64,000 bases of DNA from Mycobacterium europaeum (lineage in GTDB: Bacteria > Actinomycetota > Actinomycetes > Mycobacteriales > Mycobacteriaceae). The position numbers and the translations under genes were made by a program. The notes under the pieces were generated by a model that was not told the DNA's origin, did not search any database, and was given only the letters and a program-made list of their open reading frames with translations. This document shows positions 53,826-64,000 of this stretch, piece after piece. Location: positions 26,680 to 90,679 of the forward strand of contig NZ_LQOU01000014.1 of NCBI RefSeq assembly GCF_002102155.1. Reading direction: 5' to 3'. The stretch's first letter is position 1, and the number at the start of each line of letters is the position of its first letter.

Positions 53826-54374
53826 CTACCAGCGGAGCGTCCAACAGCCGCCACGGTAATGCAGGGCGGTGCGACTGATCGGCGCAATGTCCATCCGCCA
53901 GAACGATTTCGCGGGGACGTCGAGCGCCAGCAGAATCGCCGCCCGGATCACCGCAGGGTGCGTCACCGCGACGGTGGCGGCCGCGTTCTCGGTCAACGAG
54001 TTCAGCCATCGGGCCACCCGCTGCATCAGCTCGGTGATCGACTCGCCGCCGTGCGGGGCGCGGGTCGGATCGGTCAGCCAGACCATCAGGTCGCCGGGCG
54101 GCACGTCCTCCAGCCTCTTGCCCTGCCAGGGACCGCAATTCAGGTCGGCCAGCAGCGGATCCACGGTGGCGTCGAATCCCAGCAAGCCCGCCGTTTGTCG
54201 GGCCCGTCGCTCGGGCCCGGTGAAATAGCTTACGCCGCGGCGGAATTGAGCGGCAGCGGCTTCGGCCTGGCGGCAGCCGACGTCGTTGAGGGGTTCATCG
54301 CCGGGGAAGCGCGCGGCGGCTATCGCGTCGGTCATCGCGTGCGCCACCAGCGTCAGCCGGACAACCTCCGTCAC
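53826..54374 (-). CDS. Histidine phosphatase family protein with altered RHG motif
   Basis: A 182-residue phosphoglycerate-mutase-superfamily protein. The catalytic RHG motif reads AHA (VAHAMTD, H12), so the arginine that normally binds phosphate is alanine. Other parts are present: FTGPERRARQTAG, GPWQGK and VTHPAVIRAA with the second histidine. GTG 54374 overlaps the cbtA stop, so it is the third gene of a cobalamin-riboswitch operon. This context suggests a CobC-like alpha-ribazole phosphatase role, but the lost arginine makes activity uncertain. Confidence 0.75.
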   Translation of the reverse strand: MTEVVRLTLVAHAMTDAIAAARFPGDEPLNDVGCRQAEAAAAQFRRGVSYFTGPERRARQTAGLLGFDATVDPLLADLNCGPWQGKRLEDVPPGDLMVWLTDPTRAPHGGESITELMQRVARWLNSLTENAAATVAVTHPAVIRAAILLALDVPAKSFWRMDIAPISRTALHYRGGCWTLRW

Positions 54375-55162
54375 GCCGCGATGCCCGCCGCCCGTCCACT
54401 CCCGGTGCGCTCCCCGAGCAGCCGCCCGGCGAGCGTCCCGAACACCACGCCGATGGTCACCCACAACACCAACTGCGTGGCCAGTGAGAGCAGCCTGAAC
54501 TCGTAGAGGGTGCCGGCGGGAAAGCCCGGATAGACGATCGACCCCGAAGCGTCGCGCAGCGGTTCGGGTGTCTCGGCGACGCTCGGAAGCAGCACCATCA
54601 CCACGGCAACGGCCGCGACGTATGCACCCGCCGCCAGCAGCCGCCCGTGCCACGCGCCGAACCGGGCCGTCAGCAACCGCGCCAGCCACACCGCGGCGAA
54701 GGCCAGCACCACCGACGCCAACACCATCACCAGATACCAGCCGGTGCGCGCCCCGATCGTGTCCGCCTGCCCCACCGCCGGTGGATTCGGCGGATACTTC
54801 ACGAACGGCACCAAGTAGACCGCGACGAACGCTGCCACCGCGAGCAGCAGCGAAAGCGCCTGCACCCCAACGTCTTTCGTCCGCGCCACGAGCACGCAGA
54901 GCAGCACGGCGAACAGAGCACCGACCGCGACACCGAAGATGAGCACACCGAAACCCAGCCCGGCGTTGGACTGCACGCCACGGCTGAACAACTCGGCGCC
55001 ATGCTCGTGCACGCCATGGGCGTTCTCGGCGTCGGCCCGGCCGTCCTCGAAAGCGATCGCGCGGCCGATCACCGGCTCGGCGCACAGGCGGGCGAAGACG
55101 AAGGCCAGCACCGCACCGACTGCACCCGCCACCAGGCCGCGCCCGATCAGACGCTTCTCCAC
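54371..55162 (-). CDS. cbtA: CbtA family cobalt transporter subunit
   Basis: A 263-residue membrane protein with six to seven helices. The N-terminus LIGRGLVAGAVGAVLAFVFA, the early periplasmic part with HGVHEHGAELFSRGVQ, and VYLVPFVKYPPNPPAVG are the CbtA family marks. CbtA and CbtB are proposed cobalt uptake proteins controlled by B12 riboswitches (family knowledge). It starts 4 nt after the cbtB stop and overlaps the phosphatase gene. Confidence 0.88.
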   Translation of the reverse strand: MEKRLIGRGLVAGAVGAVLAFVFARLCAEPVIGRAIAFEDGRADAENAHGVHEHGAELFSRGVQSNAGLGFGVLIFGVAVGALFAVLLCVLVARTKDVGVQALSLLLAVAAFVAVYLVPFVKYPPNPPAVGQADTIGARTGWYLVMVLASVVLAFAAVWLARLLTARFGAWHGRLLAAGAYVAAVAVVMVLLPSVAETPEPLRDASGSIVYPGFPAGTLYEFRLLSLATQLVLWVTIGVVFGTLAGRLLGERTGSGRAAGIAA

Positions 55163-55166
55163 GCGA

Positions 55167-55379
55167 TCAGTGGCAGGGGAAGCCGAGCAGATGCCGCGCG
55201 TCGTGCAGGAATTCGTGCACGTGCGAATCGCCGCCGAACAGCGACACGGCGCCCTGTTCGACGCCGACGAAGTAGAGCGCCAGCAGCGCCAGGAAGGCGG
55301 TCGCGGTCAACCAGAGCGCGGCGCTCGCCGCCGACAGGTCAACGGATCGGACACGGACAACTCGCTGGCGATCGGACAT
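55167..55379 (-). CDS. cbtB: CbtB family cobalt transporter subunit
   Basis: A 70-residue single-helix protein: short basic N-terminus, helix about 20-43, then a His-rich C-terminus HVHEFLHDARHLLGFPCH that can bind metal, as in the CbtB family. ATG 55379 with AAGGAG. The longer open frame upstream runs through the riboswitch and is not coding. First gene of the cbtB-cbtA-phosphatase operon. Confidence 0.9.
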   Translation of the reverse strand: MSDRQRVVRVRSVDLSAASAALWLTATAFLALLALYFVGVEQGAVSLFGGDSHVHEFLHDARHLLGFPCH

Positions 55380-55385
55380 CGTCGG

Positions 55386-55505
55386 CTCCTTCTGGGGATT
55401 ACGCGTCCCCGTTGGCTGCGACGAGTTTCGGGTCTGACTGTGGACAGTGGCGCGACCGTTCTGGAATTTCACCAGATTCCGTTACTCGTCAGGGCAGACG
55501 CCAGT
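55386..55505 (-). promoter_or_regulatory. Cobalamin riboswitch upstream of cbtB
   Basis: On the minus strand the leader reads ACGGAATCTGGTGAAATTCC, then the B12 box CGCGCCACTGT (cagtggc at 55445-55451 on the plus strand) and AGTCAGACCC, the core of the cobalamin riboswitch in the usual order. A hairpin, GGGGA pairing with TCCCC (55394-55410), sits directly before the AAGGAG ribosome site (55386-55391), so control by hiding the ribosome site is likely. The 5' edge is approximate. Confidence 0.88.
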
Positions 55506-55529
55506 AAACCACGGGCGGCCGGACAAGCG

Positions 55530-55567
55530 AAACGGGCGGCGGTCCCATGCGGAACCGCCGCCCGTTT
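55530..55567 (-). terminator. Strong hairpin terminator after clpC1
   Basis: A perfect 14-bp stem (AAACGGGCGGCGGT paired with ACCGCCGCCCGTTT) with a 10-nt loop starts 11 nt past the clpC1 stop. It should end the clpC1 transcript and also keep it out of the cbtB leader. Confidence 0.88.
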
Positions 55568-55577
55568 CGTTCGACCG

Positions 55578-58112
<2,535 letters not shown>

Positions 58113-58359
58113 CGGTGGTTACCTGCTCTCCCTCACCATCGGTACTGGCCTCTTAGCGGCCCACCGGCCCCTGTTGGGACCGGAATCGCATACCTTCCAT
58201 CCACTGTAATGGTCGGTCTGCCAGGGGGCATAACCTTGCGGTTGCTCACTGCTGAAACACCCGCGCGCCCGTTTCGGGCGATCTCCCCTGTGATCACAGC
58301 GCCGTTACCGGAGCAACGTGGCCGGGCCCCAATTCGTTTCCTCAATCCGCGGGCAGGCC
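58113..58359. promoter_or_regulatory. clpC1 leader and promoter region
   Basis: About 250 nt with no gene. It carries the clpC1 ribosome site and untranslated leader, with an A/T-richer patch (58195-58260) where the promoter may lie. No second operator besides the adjacent ClgR-like box was recognised. Confidence 0.5.
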
Positions 58360-58376
58360 TTTCGCCGCCAGCGAAA
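58360..58376. promoter_or_regulatory. ClgR-like operator upstream of clpC1
   Basis: TTTCGCCGCCAGCGAAA is a palindrome (TTTCGC-N5-GCGAAA) matching the actinobacterial ClgR pattern WCGCY-N3-RGCGWW. ClgR activates clp protease genes (established knowledge), so its place before clpC1 is meaningful; the 248-nt distance to the ATG implies a long leader. Confidence 0.65.
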
Positions 58377-58379
58377 TGA

Positions 58380-58420
58380 CAAACCGGCGCCAAGGCCGTT
58401 GCGGCCCGGGCGCCGGTTTG
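58380..58420 (-). terminator. Hairpin terminator after lsr2
   Basis: A 12-bp stem (CAAACCGGCGCC paired with GGCGCCGGTTTG) around a 17-nt loop starts 9 nt downstream of the lsr2 stop, in the position of an intrinsic terminator. Confidence 0.82.
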
Positions 58421-58428
58421 CAGGTTCG

Positions 58429-58767
58429 TCAGGTCGCCGCGTGGAATGCGTCGATGACGTCGGCGGGGATGCGGCCCCGCGTCGACACGTTGTGGCCGTT
58501 GCGGCGGGCCCATTCGCGGATCGCCGCGCTCTGCTCGCGGTCGATCGCGCCGCGGCCGCGCCCGGAGCCGGAACGCCCCCGCCGCCGCCCGCCGACCCGG
58601 CGCCCGGCTTCCACCCACTGCTTCAGGTCGTTGCGGAGTTTCGCGGCATTCTTGGACGAAAGGTCAATCTCATAGGTCACCCCGTCAAGCCCGAATTCGA
58701 CCGTTTCATCGGCTGCGCCGGCACCGTCGAAATCATCGACCAAGGTGACGGTCACTTTTTTCGCCAT
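58429..58767 (-). CDS. lsr2: Nucleoid-associated protein Lsr2
   Basis: A 112-residue H-NS-like protein. The N-terminal oligomerisation part ([15 protein letters not shown] to about 60) is followed by a basic linker ([15 protein letters not shown]) and the C-terminal DNA-binding domain [19 protein letters not shown], whose RGR hook enters the minor groove of AT-rich DNA. It silences horizontally acquired and virulence genes. ATG 58767; own promoter in 58768-58891. Confidence 0.97.
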   Translation of the reverse strand: MAKKVTVTLVDDFDGAGAADETVEFGLDGVTYEIDLSSKNAAKLRNDLKQWVEAGRRVGGRRRGRSGSGRGRGAIDREQSAAIREWARRNGHNVSTRGRIPADVIDAFHAAT

Positions 58768-58891
58768 TGGCTTATCCTCGCATTTCGTCCTGAGCAGTTG
58801 CTGAGCAGATTGGGTGCGCCTCCCCGGGCAATCAATCTGCCATAACAAGGCAGCATACTCAATCCGGCCGCAAAGCGCACAGTTGCACTTT

Positions 58892-60403
58892 TCAGCCGGA
58901 GTGTGGCCGAACAATCGGGAACAAAACTGTCTCTCGAATTGACAGCCCGGTCAAAGTCATCAACAACCGATCGATACCCATTCCGGTTCCCGTACACGGC
59001 GGCATCGCATACTCGAGCGCGGCGAGAAAGTCTTCGTCGAGCGCCATGGCTTCGTCATCGCCGGCCGCCGCGGCGCGGGCTTGCGCGGCGAATCTCTCCC
59101 GCTGCACGACGGGGTCGTTCAATTCGGAGTACCCGGTGGCCAGTTCGACCCCGCGGATGTAGAGGTCCCACTTTTCCGTCACACCGGGGATGCTGCGGTG
59201 CTGACGCGTCAAAGGCGTTGTCTCGACCGGAAAATCCCGCACGAAGGTGGGCGCGGTCAGCGTGTTGCCCACGGCGTGCTCCCAGAGTTCCTCGACGAGC
59301 TTTCCGTGGCCGTAACCCCGGTCGCGGGGGATTTCCACCCCGAGCCGCTCCGCGATCGCCCACAGGCGGTCGGCCTGCGTCTCGGGGGTGATCTCTTCCC
59401 CGAGTGCCGCCGACAGGGACGGGTACATTTGAATCGACGCCCATTCTCCGTCTATGTCGTAGACACTGCCGTCGGGCAGCGGTAGTTGTCTGGTTCCGAT
59501 CGCCTCATCAGCGACCTCTTGAATAAGCTCCCGCGTGACGACCTCCGAATCGTCATAGGTTCCGTACGCCTGGTAGGTCTCCAGCATGGAGAATTCCGGA
59601 GAATGAGTGGAATCGGCGCCCTCGTTTCGGAAGACTCGATTTACTTCGAAGACCTTGTCGAAACCACCGACGACGCAGCGCTTGAGGAACAGTTCCGGCG
59701 CGATCCGCAGGTACAGATCCATGTCGAGCGCATTGGAATGCGTGACGAACGGGCGCGCCGCCGCGCCGCCCGCCAGCGTCTGCAACATCGGCGTTTCGAC
59801 TTCGAGAAACCCGCGCCGTTCGAGCGCGTTGCGTATCGCGCGGACCACGGCGATTCTCTGCCGCGCCACCGTGCGGGCCTGGGGACGCACGATGAGGTCG
59901 ACGTAGCGCTGCCGCACCCGCGCCTCCTCGCTCATCTCCTTGTGGGCCACCGGCAACGGCCGCAACGACTTGGCCGCGATTTGCCAGGAATCGGCCAGGA
60001 CGGACAATTCGCCGCGGCGTGAGCTGATCACGTTGCCGTGCACGTAGACGATGTCGCCGAGGTCGACGTCGGCTTTCCAGGCGTCCAGCGATTCGCGGCC
60101 CACCTTGTCGAGGCTGAGCATCACCTGCAGGCTGGTGCCGTCGCCCTCCTGCAGCGTCGCGAAGCACAGTTTCCCGGAGTTGCGCGCAAAGATCACCCGG
60201 CCGGCGACGCCGACGACGTCGTCGGTCGCGGTGTCGACCGGCAGGTCGGGATGGTCGGCGCGCACCTGCGCCAGGGTGTGGGTGCGTTCGACGGCGACCG
60301 GATAGGGTTCGCGGCCCTCCGCCAACAAGCGAGCGCGCTTGTCCCGGCGGATGCGGAACTGCTCGGGCAGGTCTGCTGCGGCATCCTCACTGGCGTCACT
60401 CAC
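58892..60403 (-). CDS. lysS: Lysyl-tRNA synthetase
   Basis: A 503-residue class II synthetase. An OB-fold anticodon-binding domain (about 40-150) precedes the catalytic core with motif 2 [20 protein letters not shown] and motif 3 [12 protein letters not shown] 60403; length near the M. tuberculosis enzyme. Situated between coaX and lsr2 as in Rv3597c-Rv3600c. A small open frame overlaps its first bases. Confidence 0.96.
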   Translation of the reverse strand: MSDASEDAAADLPEQFRIRRDKRARLLAEGREPYPVAVERTHTLAQVRADHPDLPVDTATDDVVGVAGRVIFARNSGKLCFATLQEGDGTSLQVMLSLDKVGRESLDAWKADVDLGDIVYVHGNVISSRRGELSVLADSWQIAAKSLRPLPVAHKEMSEEARVRQRYVDLIVRPQARTVARQRIAVVRAIRNALERRGFLEVETPMLQTLAGGAAARPFVTHSNALDMDLYLRIAPELFLKRCVVGGFDKVFEVNRVFRNEGADSTHSPEFSMLETYQAYGTYDDSEVVTRELIQEVADEAIGTRQLPLPDGSVYDIDGEWASIQMYPSLSAALGEEITPETQADRLWAIAERLGVEIPRDRGYGHGKLVEELWEHAVGNTLTAPTFVRDFPVETTPLTRQHRSIPGVTEKWDLYIRGVELATGYSELNDPVVQRERFAAQARAAAAGDDEAMALDEDFLAALEYAMPPCTGTGMGIDRLLMTLTGLSIRETVLFPIVRPHSG

Positions 60404-60542
60404 GAGCTGCCAGCTTAAATGACCTGGTATGGCCGCCGGTCACGGGCATCGAGCGTGCGTTCGGGGCTTTACGTGTGCGCCCCGGGCGCAAATTGCGGCC
60501 GCGTCCCTGCCAGGGTTCACCCGCGACGCCCTGGGCGCACAC
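60396..60542 (-). CDS. Possible small protein between coaX and lysS (Rv3599c position)
   Basis: A 48-codon open frame from GTG 60542, behind GGGAGAACC, to TGA 60396, overlapping the lysS start by 8 nt. The product is basic and Arg/Gly-rich and ends [12 protein letters not shown]. tuberculosis has a very short annotated gene (Rv3599c) in this gap. Coding cannot be proven; a shorter start at an internal ATG (60446 region) is possible. It may be a coupling leader for lysS. Confidence 0.3.
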   Translation of the reverse strand: MCAQGVAGEPWQGRGRNLRPGRTRKAPNARSMPVTGGHTRSFKLAARE

Positions 60543-60560
60543 TCGATGCGGTTCTCCCGC

Positions 60561-61376
60561 TCAGCGCGCGGACTTCAGCCGGCCGCGCTGGGCGTCCCGG
60601 TTGCGTTCGAATACCAGCCGCAGTCCGTGCAGGGTCAGATGCTGGTCGTAATGGCTGGCCGTGTGCAGCTCGGGCAGCAGCAACGGTGCCGTGTGTCCCG
60701 TCGCCACCACCGCCACGTCGTCGCCGGCGAAGCCCTCGACGTCCTCGCGGATGCGTCCGACCAGGCCGTCGACCAGCCCGGCGAACCCGAACACCGCCCC
60801 GGCCTGCATGCATTCGACGGTGTTCTTGCCCACCACCGAACGGGGGCGGGACAGTTCCACCCGGCGCAGCGCGGCGGAGCGCGCCGCGGCGGCGTCCGAG
60901 GAGACCTGCACGCCCGGGGCGATCGCGCCGCCGAGGAATTCGCCCTTGGCCGACACGACGTCCACACAGATCGAGGATCCGAAGTCGATGACGATCGCGG
61001 CGCTTTGGAAGCGGTGGAATGCGGCCAGGCAGTTGACGATCCGGTCGGCGCCGACTTCCTTGGGGTTGTCGACCAGCAGCGGGATGCCGGTGCGCACACC
61101 CGGCTCGATCAGCACGTGCGGCACCGACGGCCAGTACTGGTCGAGCATGATCCGCACCTCGTGCAGCACCGAAGGAACGGTGGACAGCGCGGCGGCGCCG
61201 GTGAGCCGCTCGGAGTCGTCGCCGATCAGGCCGTCGATGGTCAGGGCCAGCTCGTCGGCGGTCACCTCGGACTCCGTCCGAATCCGCCACTGCTGCACGA
61301 CCTTTGCGTGCTCCTTGGACCCGGAGATCAGCCCCACGACGGTGTGGGTGTTACGAACGTCGATGGCCAGCAGCAC
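60561..61376 (-). CDS. coaX: Type III pantothenate kinase-like CoaX
   Basis: A 271-residue ASKHA-fold protein of the CoaX family. ATP site [12 protein letters not shown], central NCLAAFHRF and [13 protein letters not shown], then [11 protein letters not shown]. In M. tuberculosis CoaX lacks detectable pantothenate kinase activity although the gene sits with the pan genes (established knowledge); the DFGSSIC sequence here is the same variant. GTG 61376, 2 nt after the panD stop. Confidence 0.92.
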   Translation of the reverse strand: MLLAIDVRNTHTVVGLISGSKEHAKVVQQWRIRTESEVTADELALTIDGLIGDDSERLTGAAALSTVPSVLHEVRIMLDQYWPSVPHVLIEPGVRTGIPLLVDNPKEVGADRIVNCLAAFHRFQSAAIVIDFGSSICVDVVSAKGEFLGGAIAPGVQVSSDAAAARSAALRRVELSRPRSVVGKNTVECMQAGAVFGFAGLVDGLVGRIREDVEGFAGDDVAVVATGHTAPLLLPELHTASHYDQHLTLHGLRLVFERNRDAQRGRLKSAR

Positions 61377-61378
61377 GG

Positions 61379-61807
61379 TTACCCCGCAACGATTCTGGGA
61401 TCCAACAGCTCGGCGGCGGCGGATACGTCGTCGGGCACGAAGGCCGGATCGTGGCCCAGGTCGATCGGCTTGTTGTCGGCGTCGACGAACACGATCCGCG
61501 GCCGGTAGGCCCGCGCCTCGGCCTCCTCCATGGTCCCGTATGCGATCAGGATCACCAGGTCACCGGGATGCACGAGATGTGCTGCCGCGCCGTTGATTCC
61601 GATCACGCCACTGCCGCGTTCCCCGGTGATCGCATAGGTGACCAGGCGGGCACCGTTGTCGATGTCGACGATGGTCACCTGCTCGCCCTCGAGCAGGTCC
61701 GCAGCGTCCATCAGGTCGGCGTCGATGGTCACCGAGCCGACGTAGTGCAGGTCAGCCTGCGTGACGGTGGCGCGGTGAATCTTCGACCTGAGCATCGTCC
61801 GTAGCAT
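61379..61807 (-). CDS. panD: Aspartate 1-decarboxylase PanD
   Basis: A 142-residue pyruvoyl enzyme making beta-alanine for pantothenate. The self-cleavage site is G24-S25 in HYVGSVTID, which yields the pyruvoyl group; K9 in SKIHR binds substrate. ATG 61807 has an ideal GGAGGA and overlaps the panC stop by 1 nt; four extra codons upstream are not used. The C-terminus, linked to pyrazinamide resistance in M. tuberculosis, ends in [10 protein letters not shown]. Confidence 0.96.
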   Translation of the reverse strand: MLRTMLRSKIHRATVTQADLHYVGSVTIDADLMDAADLLEGEQVTIVDIDNGARLVTYAITGERGSGVIGINGAAAHLVHPGDLVILIAYGTMEEAEARAYRPRIVFVDADNKPIDLGHDPAFVPDDVSAAAELLDPRIVAG

Positions 61808-62745
61808 CAATTCCTCCAAGATGATTCACGGGTGTCCCGATATCCGTCCGGCCCCACGGGTGCCGGCGAAGTCTCGATCTCGATCGCGATGTTGTCCAGC
61901 AGCCTGGTGCTGCCCAACCGGACGGCGACGACCAGCCGGCCGGTTCTGTTGGCGCCCAACGGGCCCAGGTCGGGGTCGCGCAACTCGAGGTAGTCGACCG
62001 TGAGCTCGGGCACGGCGTCGAGCACCGCGCGCGCCGCGTCCAGCGCGGCCCGGGGGCCGGCGTCGGCGGCGTGCGCCGCCGCAGTCAGCGCCGCCGACAC
62101 CGCCACGGCGGCCTCGCGCTGCACCGGATCGAGGTAGCGGTTGCGCGACGACATGGCCAGCCCGTCGGCTTCGCGCACGGTGGGCACGCCGACCACGGCG
62201 ACGTCGATGTTCAGGTCGGCGACCATCTGGCGGATCAGCACGAGTTGCTGATAGTCCTTCTCGCCGAAGAACACTCGGTCGGGACGCACGATCTGCAGCA
62301 GCTTGCACACCACGGTCAGGACACCGGCGAAGTGCGTCGGCCGCTGCCCGCCCTCGAGGTCGGCGGCCAGCGGGCCGGGCTGCACGGTGGTGCGCAGGCC
62401 GTCGGGATACATCGCCGCCGCCGTTGGCGCGAAGACGATTTCGACGCCTTCGCCGCGCAGCAGCGCCAGGTCGTCGTCCAGCGTCCGCGGGTAGGCGTCC
62501 AGGTCTTCGCCCGCGCCGAACTGGAGGGGGTTGACGAAGATCGACACCACCACCACCGCGCCGGGCACCCGCTTGGCGGCGCGGACCAGCGTGAGGTGCC
62601 CGTCGTGCAGCGCGCCCATGGTGGGGACCAGCATCACCCGGCGACCGGTGTGCCGCAGCGCGCGGCAGACGTCGGTGACCTCGCGCGGGCGCGAGTACAG
62701 GTGGAGTTCGCCGGCCTTGAAGGGGGGCCGCTTGCCCGGTGTCAT
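61807..62745 (-). CDS. panC: Pantothenate synthetase PanC
   Basis: A 312-residue nucleotidyltransferase joining pantoate and beta-alanine. Motifs are [12 protein letters not shown] (HxGH-type), [18 protein letters not shown] and [15 protein letters not shown] (KMSKS-like). ATG 62745 overlaps the upstream gene stop as ATGA. It is part of the operon Rv3603c-like, panC, panD, coaX. Confidence 0.96.
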   Translation of the reverse strand: MTPGKRPPFKAGELHLYSRPREVTDVCRALRHTGRRVMLVPTMGALHDGHLTLVRAAKRVPGAVVVVSIFVNPLQFGAGEDLDAYPRTLDDDLALLRGEGVEIVFAPTAAAMYPDGLRTTVQPGPLAADLEGGQRPTHFAGVLTVVCKLLQIVRPDRVFFGEKDYQQLVLIRQMVADLNIDVAVVGVPTVREADGLAMSSRNRYLDPVQREAAVAVSAALTAAAHAADAGPRAALDAARAVLDAVPELTVDYLELRDPDLGPLGANRTGRLVVAVRLGSTRLLDNIAIEIETSPAPVGPDGYRDTRESSWRN

Positions 62746-63653
62746 CCCGCCAGCACCTCGACGACGTCGGCGGGCGCGTGCGCGCGCCGGGCGGTCCGCA
62801 GGGCGTTCACCCGGTACGCCTGCGCCAGTTCCGGGTCCACGCGATTCAGCGCGGCCAGGTGCCCGGCGACCGCGCCCGCGTCGCCGCGCGCAACCGGCCC
62901 GGTCAGCGCGGCCTGCCCGCGTTGCAGGGTGTTCTCCAGCGCGGCCCGGGCCAGCGGCCCCACGATGCGTTCGGCGATGCCGCCCGGGGAGTCGTCGACG
63001 GATTCCTGGCCGAGCAGTTCGCTGCCGCGCAGCGCGGCGCGCAACGCCTCGAGCGCGTCCGCGAGCACCGTGACCAGGTGGTTCCCGGCGTGTGCCAGAG
63101 CGGCGTGGTAGAGCACCCGCGCTTCCTCCCGCACGCAGAACGGTTCGCCGCCCATCTCCAGGACGAGCGACTGCCCGATCGCATACCCCACGTCGTCGGC
63201 CGCGGTGATGCCGAAGCAGGTGTCGGGCAGCCTGCTGATGTCCTCGTCGGACCCGGTGAACGTCATCGCCGGGTGGATCGCCAGCGGTATGCAACCGTCC
63301 TGGGCCAGCGGGGCGAGGATGCCGACGCCGTTGGCGCCGGAGGTGTGGGCGACGATCGTGCCCGGCCGCACGGCGGACGTCGCGGCCAACCCGGACACCA
63401 GGCCGGGGAGTTCGTTGTCGGGGACGGCCAGCACCAGCAGCTCGGCGCCGGCGGCGACGTCGGGCGGCGGCATCACCGGGGTGTCGGGCAGCCAGCGCTG
63501 CGCCCGCTGCCGGGACGCGTGGGAGATGGCGCTGCACGCCACCACGACGTGGTCGGCCCGCTCCAGCGCGACACCGAGCGCGGTGCCCACCCGGCCGGCC
63601 GAGATGATCCCCACTTTGAGCCTGGCCGGGCGCAAACCGTCGAACTGCACCAT
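62742..63653 (-). CDS. Rossmann-fold/DUF2520 protein (Rv3603c-like)
   Basis: A 303-residue dehydrogenase-like protein. The N-terminal Rossmann nucleotide-binding site is [14 protein letters not shown], with [11 protein letters not shown] and [10 protein letters not shown]; the C-terminal helical DUF2520 domain contains [17 protein letters not shown]. The fold is like ketopantoate and 6-phosphogluconate-type dehydrogenases. As first gene of the panC-panD-coaX operon it may act in pantoate supply; that is inference. ATG 63653 fits the known length; 14 codons further upstream are open. Confidence 0.88.
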   Translation of the reverse strand: MVQFDGLRPARLKVGIISAGRVGTALGVALERADHVVVACSAISHASRQRAQRWLPDTPVMPPPDVAAGAELLVLAVPDNELPGLVSGLAATSAVRPGTIVAHTSGANGVGILAPLAQDGCIPLAIHPAMTFTGSDEDISRLPDTCFGITAADDVGYAIGQSLVLEMGGEPFCVREEARVLYHAALAHAGNHLVTVLADALEALRAALRGSELLGQESVDDSPGGIAERIVGPLARAALENTLQRGQAALTGPVARGDAGAVAGHLAALNRVDPELAQAYRVNALRTARRAHAPADVVEVLAG

Positions 63654-63779
63654 CGCAGACGACCTCACAGATTTCTTCGTTCGTTCCGGTCCCACCCCGT
63701 GGGTACCGTTCGGTCACTCAAACTGTAGTCGATTGGCCGGCCCCGACCAATGCAAGCCCAATGTGAGGAAGCTCCCAGC
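63654..63779 (-). promoter_or_regulatory. Promoter region of the pantothenate operon
   Basis: 126 nt between the upstream membrane-protein gene and the Rv3603c-like gene. On the minus strand a -10-like TACAGT lies near 63721-63726. No operator was recognised. Confidence 0.45.
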
Positions 63780-64000
63780 TCAGCCGTCGCGGCGACGACG
63801 GCGGCCCCCCTCCGGCGGCTGGATCTGCAGCCGCGCCAGCAGGTCGGCAACCGACTGGCCGCCCGTCTGGGCGGCCTCGCCCGGGCCCTCCACGCCGTCG
63901 AGTTCGGCGCCGCCGTGCCGCGGCGCGTGCTCCGGCGGGGGCGGCGGGGCCAACCGCGGTGGTAGTTGCTCGGCGGCAGGGGGCGGCGAGCACCTATGAA
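63780..64000 (-). CDS. Rv3604c-like Pro/Arg-rich protein (C-terminal end; 5' part outside window)
   Basis: The last 73 residues of a leftward gene read from the window edge to TGA at 63780-63782. The tail is proline-rich (LPPRLAPPPPPEHAPRH), then has GGQSVADLLARLQ and a basic end GGRRRRRDG. The composition and place upstream of Rv3603c match M. tuberculosis Rv3604c, an Ala/Arg/Pro-rich transmembrane protein. No start is in the window, so this frame is easily missed. Confidence 0.7.
   Translation of the reverse strand, partial: HRCSPPPAAEQLPPRLAPPPPPEHAPRHGGAELDGVEGPGEAAQTGGQSVADLLARLQIQPPEGGRRRRRDG

Overview
This window is chromosomal DNA of a Mycobacterium. It is GC-rich, most genes start with GTG/ATG/TTG inside 1-4 nt overlaps, and the gene order follows the M. 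tuberculosis block Rv3561 to Rv3604c closely (compared from memory; no search was run). The protein features and the extra genes suggest a slow-growing, M. avium-complex-like species, but the species cannot be fixed from this sequence alone.

Layout. (1) 1-15.5 kb and 20.5-23.7 kb: KstR-controlled cholesterol catabolism. It holds the end of fadD3, fadE31-32-33, aspB and nat, then hsaB-C-D-A divergent from kshB, and later fadE34 divergent from kstR. Three palindromic KstR boxes lie in the two divergent promoter regions. Two blocks absent from the M. tuberculosis arrangement interrupt it. One (5.6-10 kb) carries a DsbA-like oxidoreductase, a PknK-like kinase with twelve kelch motifs, and a secreted DUF732 protein. 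The other (15.6-20.6 kb) carries an LLM oxidoreductase, a P-type cation ATPase and a methyltransferase, with a DosR-like box. (2) 23.7-32.3 kb: a LacI regulator, a Zur-box-associated zinc ABC transporter, an LppH-like lipoprotein, a lone PxpA, a metallo-beta-lactamase-fold protein, ArsB2 and a secreted GDPD. (3) 32.3-42.2 kb: conserved housekeeping genes tsnR, cysS, ispF, ispD, carD, lpqE, radA, disA, Rv3587c-like, canB and mutY. (4) 42.2-49.6 kb: a seven-gene complex-I/hydrogenase-like operon (counterpart of Rv0081-Rv0087). Its large subunit lacks the nickel-binding cysteines, and it occupies the spot where M. tuberculosis has PE_PGRS58. (5) 49.7-55.5 kb: hydrolase, mhuD, lpqF, desaturase, an Rv0080-like PNPOx protein with a DosR-like box, and a cobalamin-riboswitch operon cbtB-cbtA-phosphatase. 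(6) 55.6-64 kb: clpC1, lsr2, lysS, and the coaX/panD/panC/Rv3603c pantothenate cluster.

The most interesting items are the Ni-less Ehr-type complex, the membrane kinase with two six-motif kelch arrays that look like an internal duplication, the riboswitch-linked cobalt uptake operon with an odd histidine phosphatase, and the recurring DosR-like sites next to accessory genes. No tRNA, rRNA, CRISPR array, transposase or phage gene was seen.
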